From Micromonospora arborensis (GTDB lineage: Bacteria > Actinomycetota > Actinomycetes > Mycobacteriales > Micromonosporaceae): a stretch of 64,000 bases of DNA. Below, one piece after another: positions 35,018 to 42,908 of this stretch. A program made the translations under genes and the position numbers. The notes below the pieces were generated by a model, which made no database searches, was not told the origin of the DNA, and saw only the letters and a program-made list of their open reading frames with translations. Each line of letters begins with the position of its first letter. Position 1 is the first letter of the stretch. Where the stretch lies: the NCBI RefSeq assembly GCF_003205615.1, contig NZ_PYBV01000036.1:144692-208691 (forward strand). Direction: 5' to 3'.

Positions 35018-35947
35018 ATGGCGGAGCGGACCGGCGGCGACCAACCCACCGAGCCGGCGGAGCCGGAACCGGGGCGTGGCGGCGACGGCGGACGTCGTAC
35101 CCGATCGGTCGGCGCCACGCTCGGCGCCGCGTTGATCGCACTCGCCTCGGTCGCCACCTGGTACATCGACCACCGGGCCGCGTCGTTGGACGCCGAGCAG
35201 GAAACGCGAAACCGAAACGCGTTCGTCGAGGTCTGCAACGATCCCGTCCGGGCCGCCGCGCTCGTCATGAACACCCCGTCGCTCGCCAGCACCTGTCCGA
35301 CGGGTCTGCGTCACCTGCTGTCGATATCGGCGGACGAGGTCGATCCGGGACCGGAACTTCTGGACGCCTATCTGGACCGGCTCTTCACGTTGCTGGGCGC
35401 ACGGATTCCGAGTGACGTCACGCCGTACCTGAACGCGCTGCACCGCGACGGCGTGTACAGCACCGCCCTCAACGAGTTGCACCGCAACGCCCGACAGTGT
35501 GAGGTGCTCCTGCCGACCGGCACTCCGCCACCGGCGACGTCCCGCCCGACCGGGACCTTCTGGGACGACTGGCAGCGGATCGAGGTCGCGCCGCAACCCC
35601 GGTCGGTACGGGTGACCGAGGAGCCGGACGGGCACGTCGTCGTCATGGCCCGGGTGGTCGACACGACGCCGGCCTGCCTGACCCGGCCCACCCTCGAGTC
35701 GGCCCCGCCGCCCAGGTACGTCGGCACCACGGCGCTGACCCTGTCGTTCGGTACCGGCACCGGACCGAGCGGCGAACGGGTGTGGCTGCTCGACCGCCTC
35801 GACGCCTGCCCGGCCCGACCCGACCCGCTGGCCGCGGAACCGGTGGTCAGCACGTACTCGTTGACCCGGCGCCGGTCGATCCGGAACGACGTCACCGACT
35901 CCCTCTTCCGCTACGCCGGCAGTACCTGTCCGGCGGCAACCCCCTGA
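35018..35947 (+). CDS. Hypothetical single-pass membrane protein
   Basis: A 309-residue protein. ATG 35018 has GAGAGGGG upstream and is preferred to an earlier in-frame start at 34967. A Pro/Glu/Gly-rich N-terminus is followed by one transmembrane helix (VGATLGAALIALASVATWYI, about residues 31-50), leaving a mostly extracytoplasmic domain with several Cys residues (VCNDP, STCPTG, QCEVL, DACPA, STCPAA) that may form disulfides. No family recognised. Confidence 0.65.
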   Translation: MAERTGGDQPTEPAEPEPGRGGDGGRRTRSVGATLGAALIALASVATWYIDHRAASLDAEQETRNRNAFVEVCNDPVRAAALVMNTPSLASTCPTGLRHLLSISADEVDPGPELLDAYLDRLFTLLGARIPSDVTPYLNALHRDGVYSTALNELHRNARQCEVLLPTGTPPPATSRPTGTFWDDWQRIEVAPQPRSVRVTEEPDGHVVVMARVVDTTPACLTRPTLESAPPPRYVGTTALTLSFGTGTGPSGERVWLLDRLDACPARPDPLAAEPVVSTYSLTRRRSIRNDVTDSLFRYAGSTCPAATP

Positions 35948-36116
35948 GCCGGCTGCACCCAGGGCTGACGGCCTAGGTCTGGGTTTGTCCCCGATCGAGC
36001 GACATCGGTTGACATGCGCCGGCAACCCATCTTTGATTGTCGATGTATTTTGTTCGACTTGATGGGGTTGTCGGCGCCGGGTCGGGCCGGTCAGCACCCC
36101 GGACCCTGGAGGACCG

Positions 36117-38198
36117 ATGCCAGTCTTCGCGCGGACCAAACCCCGGCACCCACGATGGCGGCTGCTGCCGGTGGCGATGACAGCGGTGACGCTGCTGACC
36201 GTGGCGGTCGGCGTCCCGGCATCGGCAGCGGCCCCCTCGACCGTGGTCGGCGTGGCGTCGGGTCGCTGCCTGGACGTGGTCGGCAACTCCAGGACAGCCG
36301 GCGCCGGCATCAACATCTACGACTGCAACGGGCAAGCCAACCAGGCGTGGAGCCTCACCTCGACCGGTGAGTTGCGGGTGTACGACGAGACGATGTGCCT
36401 CGACGTGGTCGGTCAGGACACCACCGCGCCGGCCGCACTGCAGATCAACGGCTGCACCGGCGGTGCCAACCAGCGCTGGCGGATCAACACCAACGGGACC
36501 ATCGTCGGCGTCCAGTCCGGCCTGTGCCTGGATGTGACCGGCGCCGGCACCGCCAACAGCACCACCGTCGGTCTCTGGACCTGCAACGGGCAGAGCAACC
36601 AGCGGTGGACGACGGCCCTGGGCAGCGCCGACAGCCAGTCGCCCACGGCACCAGGCAGCCCGCGGGTCAGTGGCCTGACGTGCAACTCCGTGACGTTCGC
36701 GTGGAACGCCTCGACGGACAACGTCGCGGTGGCGTTCTACGACGTCTACCACGACGGTCAGTTGATGAAGTCGGTGAGCGGCTCGACGTTGTCCACCAGC
36801 CTCACCGTCGTCGCCGGTGCGACCTGGGGCCTGTACGTCAACGCCCGCGACGCCGCCGGCAACGTGTCCCAGGCGAGCACCACGGTTTCGATCACACCGC
36901 CGCCCTGCCAGGCCGACAGTCAGGCGCCGACCGCGCCGCAGCAGCTCACCGGCACCGCGTCGGGCACCACTGTCACACTGCGCTGGACCGCGTCGACCGA
37001 CAACATCGGTGTCCGGGCGTACGACATCTTCCGCGGTGGCGTGCAGGCCGGCACGGTGACCGGCACGCCGCCGGCGACCACCTTCACCGACAGCGGGTTG
37101 GCGGCGAACACCGCGTACCAGTACTACGTGGTGGCCCGGGACGCGCAGGGCAACGTCTCGTCGCGTAGCGCCACCACGACGGTGACCACCGGCGCCGCCT
37201 GTGGCAATCCGGTGTGTGGGGTGCGGCAGGTCAGCACGGACACCGACGTCCCGTGGGGTCTGGTGACGTTGCCGGACGGCAACGTCCTCTACAACCGCCG
37301 CGACGCGCACGACATCATCCAGCTCAACCCCAGCACCGGGGCCAAGACGAACCTGGGCACGGTGCCGAACGTCCAGAGCACCGACGGCGAGGGCGGTCTG
37401 CTCGGGCTTGCCATCTCGCCCAGCTACGCCAGCGACCGCTGGCTGTACATCATGCACACCTCGCCCAGCGACAACCGGATCGTCCGGATCAGGTTGGAGA
37501 ACGGCCGACTCAACACCGCGAGCGAGCAGGTCCTGATCAGCGGCATCCGGCGGAACAAGTACCACGACGGCGGTCGCCTGCGGTTCGGCCCGGACGGCAA
37601 GTTGTACGCCAGCACGGGCGACGCGCAGAACGGCGCCTACGCGCAGGACCGGGCGACCCTGGAGGGCAAGATCCTGCGTCTCAACCCGGATGGGACCGTC
37701 CCTTCGGACAACCCGTTCGGCAACTACGTGTGGAGCTACGGCCACCGCAACCCGCAGGGGCTGGCGTTCGACTCGCAGGGCCGGCTGTGGGAGCAGGAAT
37801 TCGGCAACTCGATCATGGACGAGACCAATCTGATCACCCGGGGCGGCAACTACGGGTGGCCGGCGTGCGAGGGCACCAGCGGCACCTGCGGCACCGCCGG
37901 GTTCATCGCGCCGGCGCGCACCTATCCGACCTCGGAGGGGTCCTGCTCCGGGATCACGATCGTGCGGGACGCGCTCTACGTGGCCTGTACCCGGGGTGCC
38001 CGGATGTACCGCGCGGTGATCAGCGGCAGCAGCCTGACGAACGTGCAGACGTACTTCAATGGCACCTACGGCCGGTTGCGGACGGTGGAGCCGGCCCCCG
38101 ACGGGGGGTTGTGGTTGACCACCAGCACCCTCGGTGACAAGGACAGCACCCCGAACAACAGCAACGAGAAGATTCTCCACGTCACCCTCGGCGGCTGA
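36117..38198 (+). CDS. Secreted ricin-FnIII-glucose/sorbosone dehydrogenase-type protein
   Basis: A 693-residue modular protein, ATG 36117 with GGAGG upstream. Order: signal peptide to about residue 38; ricin-type beta-trefoil (about 40-165) with three Q-x-W repeats (CNGQANQAW, CTGGANQRW, CNGQSNQRW); two fibronectin III domains (about 175-265 and 275-365); then a six-bladed PQQ-type sugar dehydrogenase domain (about 375-690: LPDGNVLYNRRDAHDI, DGEGGLLGLAISPSY, KYHDGGRLRFGPDGKLY, GHRNPQGLAF). It probably oxidises sugars while bound to polysaccharide; PQQ use is inferred from family. Confidence 0.88.
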   Translation: MPVFARTKPRHPRWRLLPVAMTAVTLLTVAVGVPASAAAPSTVVGVASGRCLDVVGNSRTAGAGINIYDCNGQANQAWSLTSTGELRVYDETMCLDVVGQDTTAPAALQINGCTGGANQRWRINTNGTIVGVQSGLCLDVTGAGTANSTTVGLWTCNGQSNQRWTTALGSADSQSPTAPGSPRVSGLTCNSVTFAWNASTDNVAVAFYDVYHDGQLMKSVSGSTLSTSLTVVAGATWGLYVNARDAAGNVSQASTTVSITPPPCQADSQAPTAPQQLTGTASGTTVTLRWTASTDNIGVRAYDIFRGGVQAGTVTGTPPATTFTDSGLAANTAYQYYVVARDAQGNVSSRSATTTVTTGAACGNPVCGVRQVSTDTDVPWGLVTLPDGNVLYNRRDAHDIIQLNPSTGAKTNLGTVPNVQSTDGEGGLLGLAISPSYASDRWLYIMHTSPSDNRIVRIRLENGRLNTASEQVLISGIRRNKYHDGGRLRFGPDGKLYASTGDAQNGAYAQDRATLEGKILRLNPDGTVPSDNPFGNYVWSYGHRNPQGLAFDSQGRLWEQEFGNSIMDETNLITRGGNYGWPACEGTSGTCGTAGFIAPARTYPTSEGSCSGITIVRDALYVACTRGARMYRAVISGSSLTNVQTYFNGTYGRLRTVEPAPDGGLWLTTSTLGDKDSTPNNSNEKILHVTLGG

Positions 38199-38210
38199 CC
38201 GCACCCGCCC

Positions 38211-40367
38211 TCAGGGGCTCGTCAGGATGACGAGTTGCTGGGTCGCCCGGGTCATCGCGACGTACCGGTCGACCGCCCCCTCGATGCCCGCACCGAAGGC
38301 TTCCGGGTCGATGAGGACGACCAGGTCGAATTCGAGCCCCTTGGCCTGCTCCGGGCTCAGCGACCGGACGCGGGACATCGGCGGGAACGTCGGGTCGCCG
38401 ATGACGCAGGCTGTCCCGTCGGCGTGCGCGGCGAGCCAGGTGTGCAGGATCGAGGAAAGATCGGAAACCGGTCCGTGTACGACGGCGAGCCCGTTGCTGC
38501 GGATCGAGGTCGGCACGTTGGCGTCGGGGAGCGCAGCCCGGATGACCGGTTCGGCTTCCGCCATGACCTCCTCCGGCGTCCGGTAGTTGACGCTCAGGGA
38601 GGCCAGGGTGATCCGGTCGAGCCCGATCCGCTCGAGGCGTTCCTGCCACGACTCCGTGAACCCGTGCCGGGCCTGGGCGCGGTCCCCGACGATGGTGAAG
38701 CTGCGTGACGGGCAGCGGGCAAGCAACATCTGCCACTCGGCGTCGGTCAGTTCCTGGGCCTCGTCGACGACGATGTGCGCGAACGGGCCGGCGAGCAGGT
38801 CCGCTTCGGTGCCGGGCAGTCCCGAATCGTCCATCAGGGCGTCCCGCAGGTCGGGTTGGCGCAACATGGTCAGCAGGCCTTCACCGTCGTCGTAGGCGTC
38901 GGCCGCGAGTAGTTCGTCGACGACCCTGGCCATGTGTTCGCGTTCGACGGCGGCAGCGGGGTCACGCCGATGCCTGCGTTCGGACCCCTCCGGGTCGCCG
39001 AGCCGCTGGCGTGCCGCGTCCAGGAGCGGTAGGTCGGACACGGTCCAGGCTCGGGCGTCGCCGCGCTGCAGCATCCCGACCTCCTCGGCGCTGAGCCAGG
39101 GGGCGCACTTGCGCAGGTACGCGGGCACCGACCACAGGTCTCCGACGAGGTCGGCCGCGTCGAGCAACGGCCAGGCGCGGTTGAAGGTCGTCCGTAGCTC
39201 CCGGTTTCGCAGCAGCGACGTGCGGAGCAGGTCGTCCGGCTCGTCGCCGTCGGACTTGTCGACCAGGATGGTGAGCAGCTCCTCCCAGATCTCGTCCCGC
39301 GCCTCGTTGTGCGGCGTGCCGGGCCCGGGCGCCTGGAACGCGTTGGCCCAGTCGTCGGCGCTCAGCCAGATGTCGGATACGTCGGTCGTGACCATCATGG
39401 GGTTGACCGGTGGTTCCTCGTAGAACCGGACCGCCGCGTCGATCGCCCCGACCAGGTCCGCGGAGGCCTTCAGCCGGGCGACGTCCGGATCGGTTTCGAT
39501 GGTTGCCGCGGCGCCCTCGGGTACGAGGTCGCGCAGGGTGCAGGTCTGCACGTCCTCCTCTCCGAGGCTGGGCAGGACGTCGGCGACGTAGGCCAGGTAG
39601 GGCTGGTGCGGCCCGACGAAGAGCACCCCGCCCCGGCGCTGATTGAGGCGAGGATCGGAGTAGAGCAGATAGGCGGTGCGGTGCAGCGCGACGACGGTCT
39701 TGCCCGTGCCCGGACCGCCGTCGACGACGAGCGCGCCGGCCGATCCGGCGCGGATGATGGCGTCCTGGTCGGCCTGGATCGTGCTGAGCACGTCTCGCAT
39801 CCGGGTCGACCGGGCGCTGCCCAGGCTGGCGATGAACGCGGACTGGTCGTCGAGCGCGACGGCGTGCCCCACGAACCCGTCGGGGGTGAACACCTCGTCC
39901 CAGTAGTCGCTGATCCGGCCGCGGGTCCAGCGGTACCGGCGGCGGCTCGCCAGACCCATCGGGTTGGCGTGTGTCGCGCCGAAGAACGGCTCGGCGGCGG
40001 GCGAGCGCCAGTCGAGCAGCAGTCGTCGGCCCGTGCTGTCCGTCAGGCCGCGCCGACCGACGTAGACGGGATCGGAGTCGTCCACGCCGACCACGTGGCC
40101 GAGGCACAGGTCCAGACCGTAGCGACTCAGCGCGTGCAGGCGACCGGTCAGCCGGCGGACCTCCATGTCCCGGTCCACCGCCTGCCGGCCCTTGCCGCCA
40201 GGTGCCCTGCGCTCGGCGTCGAGGCGCTCGGAGAGCTCGGCGTGCAACTGCGCGAGGCTCTCCGCCATGGCCGCGAAGTGCTGCTCGTCGTGGCTGATCA
40301 GCGTCGGATCGGACTTGGGGGAGAGGTGATCGGGAAGGTCGAACACGGAGGCGGGTGGTGAACTCAA
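38211..40367 (-). CDS. helR: HelR, RNA-polymerase recycling UvrD-like ATPase (rifamycin tolerance)
   Basis: A 718-residue protein if started at TTG 40367 (GGAAG upstream; in-frame GTG at 40346 is an alternative). Family similarity begins at FDLPDHLSPKSDP. It has an N-terminal anti-parallel helical arm (HFAAMAESLAQLHAELSERLDAE), DWRSPAAEPFFGATHANP, Walker A VVDGGPGTGKTVVALH, Walker B-like IVVDEAQELTD, the SVNYRTP motif and C-terminal YVAMTRATQQLVIL. These match HelR of Streptomyces, which ejects rifamycin-inhibited RNA polymerase from DNA. The rifamycin-associated element upstream strongly supports the assignment. Confidence 0.92.
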   Translation of the reverse strand: MSSPPASVFDLPDHLSPKSDPTLISHDEQHFAAMAESLAQLHAELSERLDAERRAPGGKGRQAVDRDMEVRRLTGRLHALSRYGLDLCLGHVVGVDDSDPVYVGRRGLTDSTGRRLLLDWRSPAAEPFFGATHANPMGLASRRRYRWTRGRISDYWDEVFTPDGFVGHAVALDDQSAFIASLGSARSTRMRDVLSTIQADQDAIIRAGSAGALVVDGGPGTGKTVVALHRTAYLLYSDPRLNQRRGGVLFVGPHQPYLAYVADVLPSLGEEDVQTCTLRDLVPEGAAATIETDPDVARLKASADLVGAIDAAVRFYEEPPVNPMMVTTDVSDIWLSADDWANAFQAPGPGTPHNEARDEIWEELLTILVDKSDGDEPDDLLRTSLLRNRELRTTFNRAWPLLDAADLVGDLWSVPAYLRKCAPWLSAEEVGMLQRGDARAWTVSDLPLLDAARQRLGDPEGSERRHRRDPAAAVEREHMARVVDELLAADAYDDGEGLLTMLRQPDLRDALMDDSGLPGTEADLLAGPFAHIVVDEAQELTDAEWQMLLARCPSRSFTIVGDRAQARHGFTESWQERLERIGLDRITLASLSVNYRTPEEVMAEAEPVIRAALPDANVPTSIRSNGLAVVHGPVSDLSSILHTWLAAHADGTACVIGDPTFPPMSRVRSLSPEQAKGLEFDLVVLIDPEAFGAGIEGAVDRYVAMTRATQQLVILTSP

Positions 40368-40425
40368 TTCACGACTTCCATTTCGGCAGATTCTGGGCTC
40401 GGCCGACGATTTTGCGGCACCACCC

Positions 40426-40444
40426 GGGCCTTGCCGCAAGCCCC
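40426..40444 (-). promoter_or_regulatory. Rifamycin-associated element (RAE) upstream of helR
   Basis: Read on the minus strand this is GGGGCTTGCGGCAAGGCCC, as I recall it the 19-bp RAE that precedes rifamycin-inactivating enzymes and helR in actinomycetes. CTTGC-GGC-GCAAG-like symmetry is partial (CTTGC/GGCAAG). A TATAGC-like -10 sits about 10 bp further upstream. It lies 59 bp before the chosen helR start. Confidence 0.9.
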
Positions 40445-40715
40445 CCAATGCGCTATATGTTAGGAGTGGAAGGGGTTGGGTGTTCCCGATTTCGGTGCCC
40501 TGACCAGCCACGCTCGCCGCGCCCCGGGGCCGCACCCCTGCCGCCTCACCGCGCACGCGCATCGCGCCCGGCGGCCCCCGCTCGATGACACACCCGACCG
40601 CAGCCGCGTGGTCGTGCGCGTCGCACGTTGGCCAGCGCGACTAGACGGGCGGTGGCAACCTCCGGCAATGTCTACCGTGGATGGACCACCGAAGGCGTTC
40701 GCAGGGAGGCTTATC

Positions 40716-41573
40716 GTGCGACGGGCCGCTATGAACCATCGCGCGAGCCGTACTGAGGAGCTTCCGGAACACGACGGTGTGGGCCCGGCGGCTCAGGGGG
40801 AACGTGTGGCGTCCGACGACCGCTGGCTGCGGGAAACCCCGATCGCGCACCGAGGCCTGACCGGCGACAACCGACCTGCCAACTCGCTTGCTGCCTTCGA
40901 GGCGGCTGCCGGCGAGGGTTATGCCTGCGAGTTGGACGTGCAGCTCACCAGGGCCGGGGAGCTCGTCGTCGTGCACGACCATGAGTTGACCGAGCTCACT
41001 GGTCAGTCGACCCGCACCGCAGAGCTCACCCCAGCCGACCGGCAGCGACTCCGGTTGAACGGCACCGACCAGCGCATTCCCACCCTTGCCGAGGTATTGG
41101 AACGGGTCGCTGGGCGGGTGCCACTTCTGATCGAGCTCAAACGGCCGAGCCTGTCCCTCAACTTCGATCTTGTGGACGAGGTGTTTCGGCAGACGGCAGG
41201 CTACCCGGGGCGTTACGCGGTCGAATCCTTCGACCCGTTGCTGGTGGCGGCACTGCGGGTCGCGGTGCTGCGTATGCCGTCCGACCGACGGGTGCCGGTG
41301 GGGCGAATCTGTGGACTGCTCCGCACGGCCGGGCCGGTGACGCGAATGGTCGGCCGCAGCATGGTCAGCAACCTGGTCAGCCGCCCGGATTTCCTGGCCT
41401 ACGAGGTCGGCGGATTTCCTTCCGGATTGACGGCGTGGTGGCGCCGACGCGGCGTTCCGGTGATTGCCTGGCCGGTCGTTTCCCCCGATCAGGAGTTGTT
41501 CGCCCGTCAATTCGCGGACAACATCGTATTCTCGGGCTATAGACCGTCTCGCGGCAAGGATCTAGCATCGTGA
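40716..41573 (+). CDS. Glycerophosphodiester phosphodiesterase-family protein (intracellular)
   Basis: A 285-residue protein without signal peptide. GTG 40716 has AGGGAGG upstream; another GTG at 40806 is nearly as good. GDPD motifs are IAHRGLTG, CELDVQLTRAGELVVVHDHEL (metal-ligand E-x-D and catalytic His), and LLIELKRPS. The conserved P-E-N-T/S after HRG reads P-A-N-S, so Glu is replaced by Ala. Expected substrate: glycerophosphodiesters giving glycerol-3-phosphate. The stop is one base before the start of the DUF4231 gene, indicating co-expression. Confidence 0.82.
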   Translation: MRRAAMNHRASRTEELPEHDGVGPAAQGERVASDDRWLRETPIAHRGLTGDNRPANSLAAFEAAAGEGYACELDVQLTRAGELVVVHDHELTELTGQSTRTAELTPADRQRLRLNGTDQRIPTLAEVLERVAGRVPLLIELKRPSLSLNFDLVDEVFRQTAGYPGRYAVESFDPLLVAALRVAVLRMPSDRRVPVGRICGLLRTAGPVTRMVGRSMVSNLVSRPDFLAYEVGGFPSGLTAWWRRRGVPVIAWPVVSPDQELFARQFADNIVFSGYRPSRGKDLAS

Positions 41574-41574
41574 G

Positions 41575-42123
41575 GTGTCTATTGACCGAAGGCGGAGTGG
41601 GGTGTTGGCGGGATCGCAGAAGGCGGCTTCTGAAGATCCGTTACAGGGCTACCGGACGCTGGCCGAGGCGAGTGTCAACAAGCTCCGCGATCAGTACGAT
41701 TGGCGGGCGAAATGGCACCGTCGACTGTTCCGATTCAGTGGCATCCTGGTCATCGTCATCAGCGCGTCTCTCCCGCTGCTCGCGGGCTTCAGCTACCCGG
41801 GGAAAAACCTCATAATCGCTGCCTCCGGCGTGATCATCGCGACCGCCACGGCGCTGCGGACCTTCTATCAGTGGGATCAGATGTGGGCCCTGCTGCGGCG
41901 CACCCACTTTGGGCTCATCGAGGCGAACAACCAGTGGAAACTCGCATTCGGCCGGGCTGAGGCGACGGCTGATCCGGTGCAGCGCGAGCAGCTCGCCTTT
42001 GCGGCCACTGAAGCGTTGCTCGCAAAGATCGAAGCCCTTCGAAGTGCCGAGACGGAGAAGTTCTTCAGCTCGTTGGCCTTTCCGGAGGAGACCACGCTGG
42101 CTCGCAGGCCGTTCCACCCCTGA
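41575..42123 (+). CDS. DUF4231 (SLATT-like) two-TM membrane protein
   Basis: A 182-residue protein. GTG 41575 follows the GDPD stop by one base; GTG 41602 with GGAG is an alternative start. The core is a short amphipathic stretch (LRDQYDWRAKWHRRLFRFSG), two closely spaced transmembrane helices (ILVIVISASLPLLAGF; NLIIAASGVIIATATALRTF) and a C-terminal coiled region (RRTHFGLIEANNQWKLAFGRAEA). This matches the DUF4231/SLATT class, proposed pore-forming effectors in nucleotide-activated conflict systems, though many members are uncharacterised. Confidence 0.78.
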   Translation: MSIDRRRSGVLAGSQKAASEDPLQGYRTLAEASVNKLRDQYDWRAKWHRRLFRFSGILVIVISASLPLLAGFSYPGKNLIIAASGVIIATATALRTFYQWDQMWALLRRTHFGLIEANNQWKLAFGRAEATADPVQREQLAFAATEALLAKIEALRSAETEKFFSSLAFPEETTLARRPFHP

Positions 42124-42241
42124 CCACTCGGCTGCTGGGCCGCACCAGGGTTGCTCGGTGGAAGACCTGACGCGAAACTCAGGGCCACCCGAGGGAGGTT
42201 CCCGGAGGTCGGACGAGCGGCGCTGGCCAGATGATGCTGGC

Positions 42242-42838
42242 ATGAAACGCGCTGCGCTCTACGTGATCGCCGGGCCGCTCGGCATTGCGGCCTACGGCCT
42301 CGTCCGTCTGTGGGGAAAATCCGACGGGGTGTACGGCCCGGGGTTCGACTGGCAGGCCGCGCACCTGGTCGCCCTGGCCGGCATGGTGTTCTTCGTCCCG
42401 GGGGTCCGCACACTGGCCCGCCTGCTGCCCCGCAGCCCTTGGCGCACCGGGGTGGTGGCCCTCACGTTCATCGGGCTCGCCGCGACGATGGTGCAGTTCG
42501 GCGCCGACATCGTGGAGGGGCTCCTGGCCGCGGACCGGGCGGAGATGTCGGCGCTCGGCGCGGACTTCAAGGACATCCCCGGCGTCGAGGTGGCCTTCTA
42601 CGACGTCGTACCCCAACTGTTCTTCCTCGGCTTGGTCGTCCTCGCGGGGCTGCTCGCGGCCAGGCGGCGGCTGCCCTGGTGGAGCCCGCCGCTGCTGCTC
42701 GCCGGCATCGTCCTGCCGGTGGTCACCCTCGACCTGCTCCCCATCGGCGGCCTGTGCATGGCGTTGGCGTTGGCGCCGGCGCTGCCGAGCGTGGCCCAGC
42801 AGGGTGAGCGGGCCATGCCCCCTGTCGCTGTCCACTGA
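42242..42838 (+). CDS. Hypothetical multi-pass membrane protein
   Basis: A 198-residue protein, ATG 42242. It has about six hydrophobic helices (ALYVIAGPLGIAAYGLV, LVALAGMVFFVPGV, GVVALTFIGLAATMVQFGADIV, LFFLGLVVLAGLLAA, PPLLLAGIVLPVVTLDLLPIGG, LCMALALAPALPS). No transporter signature is recognised. The gap of 118 bp to the DUF4231 gene leaves co-transcription uncertain. A hairpin follows the stop. Confidence 0.65.
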   Translation: MKRAALYVIAGPLGIAAYGLVRLWGKSDGVYGPGFDWQAAHLVALAGMVFFVPGVRTLARLLPRSPWRTGVVALTFIGLAATMVQFGADIVEGLLAADRAEMSALGADFKDIPGVEVAFYDVVPQLFFLGLVVLAGLLAARRRLPWWSPPLLLAGIVLPVVTLDLLPIGGLCMALALAPALPSVAQQGERAMPPVAVH

Positions 42839-42855
42839 GGAAGCTTTCTGATGCG

Positions 42856-42891
42856 CTGGCCCCCGGCGTCGGAGTCGACGGCGGGGGCCAG
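42856..42891. terminator. Hairpin terminator between convergent genes
   Basis: CTGGCCCCCG (42856-42865) pairs with CGGGGGCCAG (42882-42891), 10 bp with a 16-nt loop, between the membrane-protein gene and the convergent secreted GDPD gene. Confidence 0.7.
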
Positions 42892-42908
42892 GCTGCGATG
42901 ACGGACCG

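Noticed and set aside
35973..38204. 743-residue minus-strand frame
   Set aside because: Antisense of the secreted ricin-FnIII-dehydrogenase gene; no family motif, biased composition.
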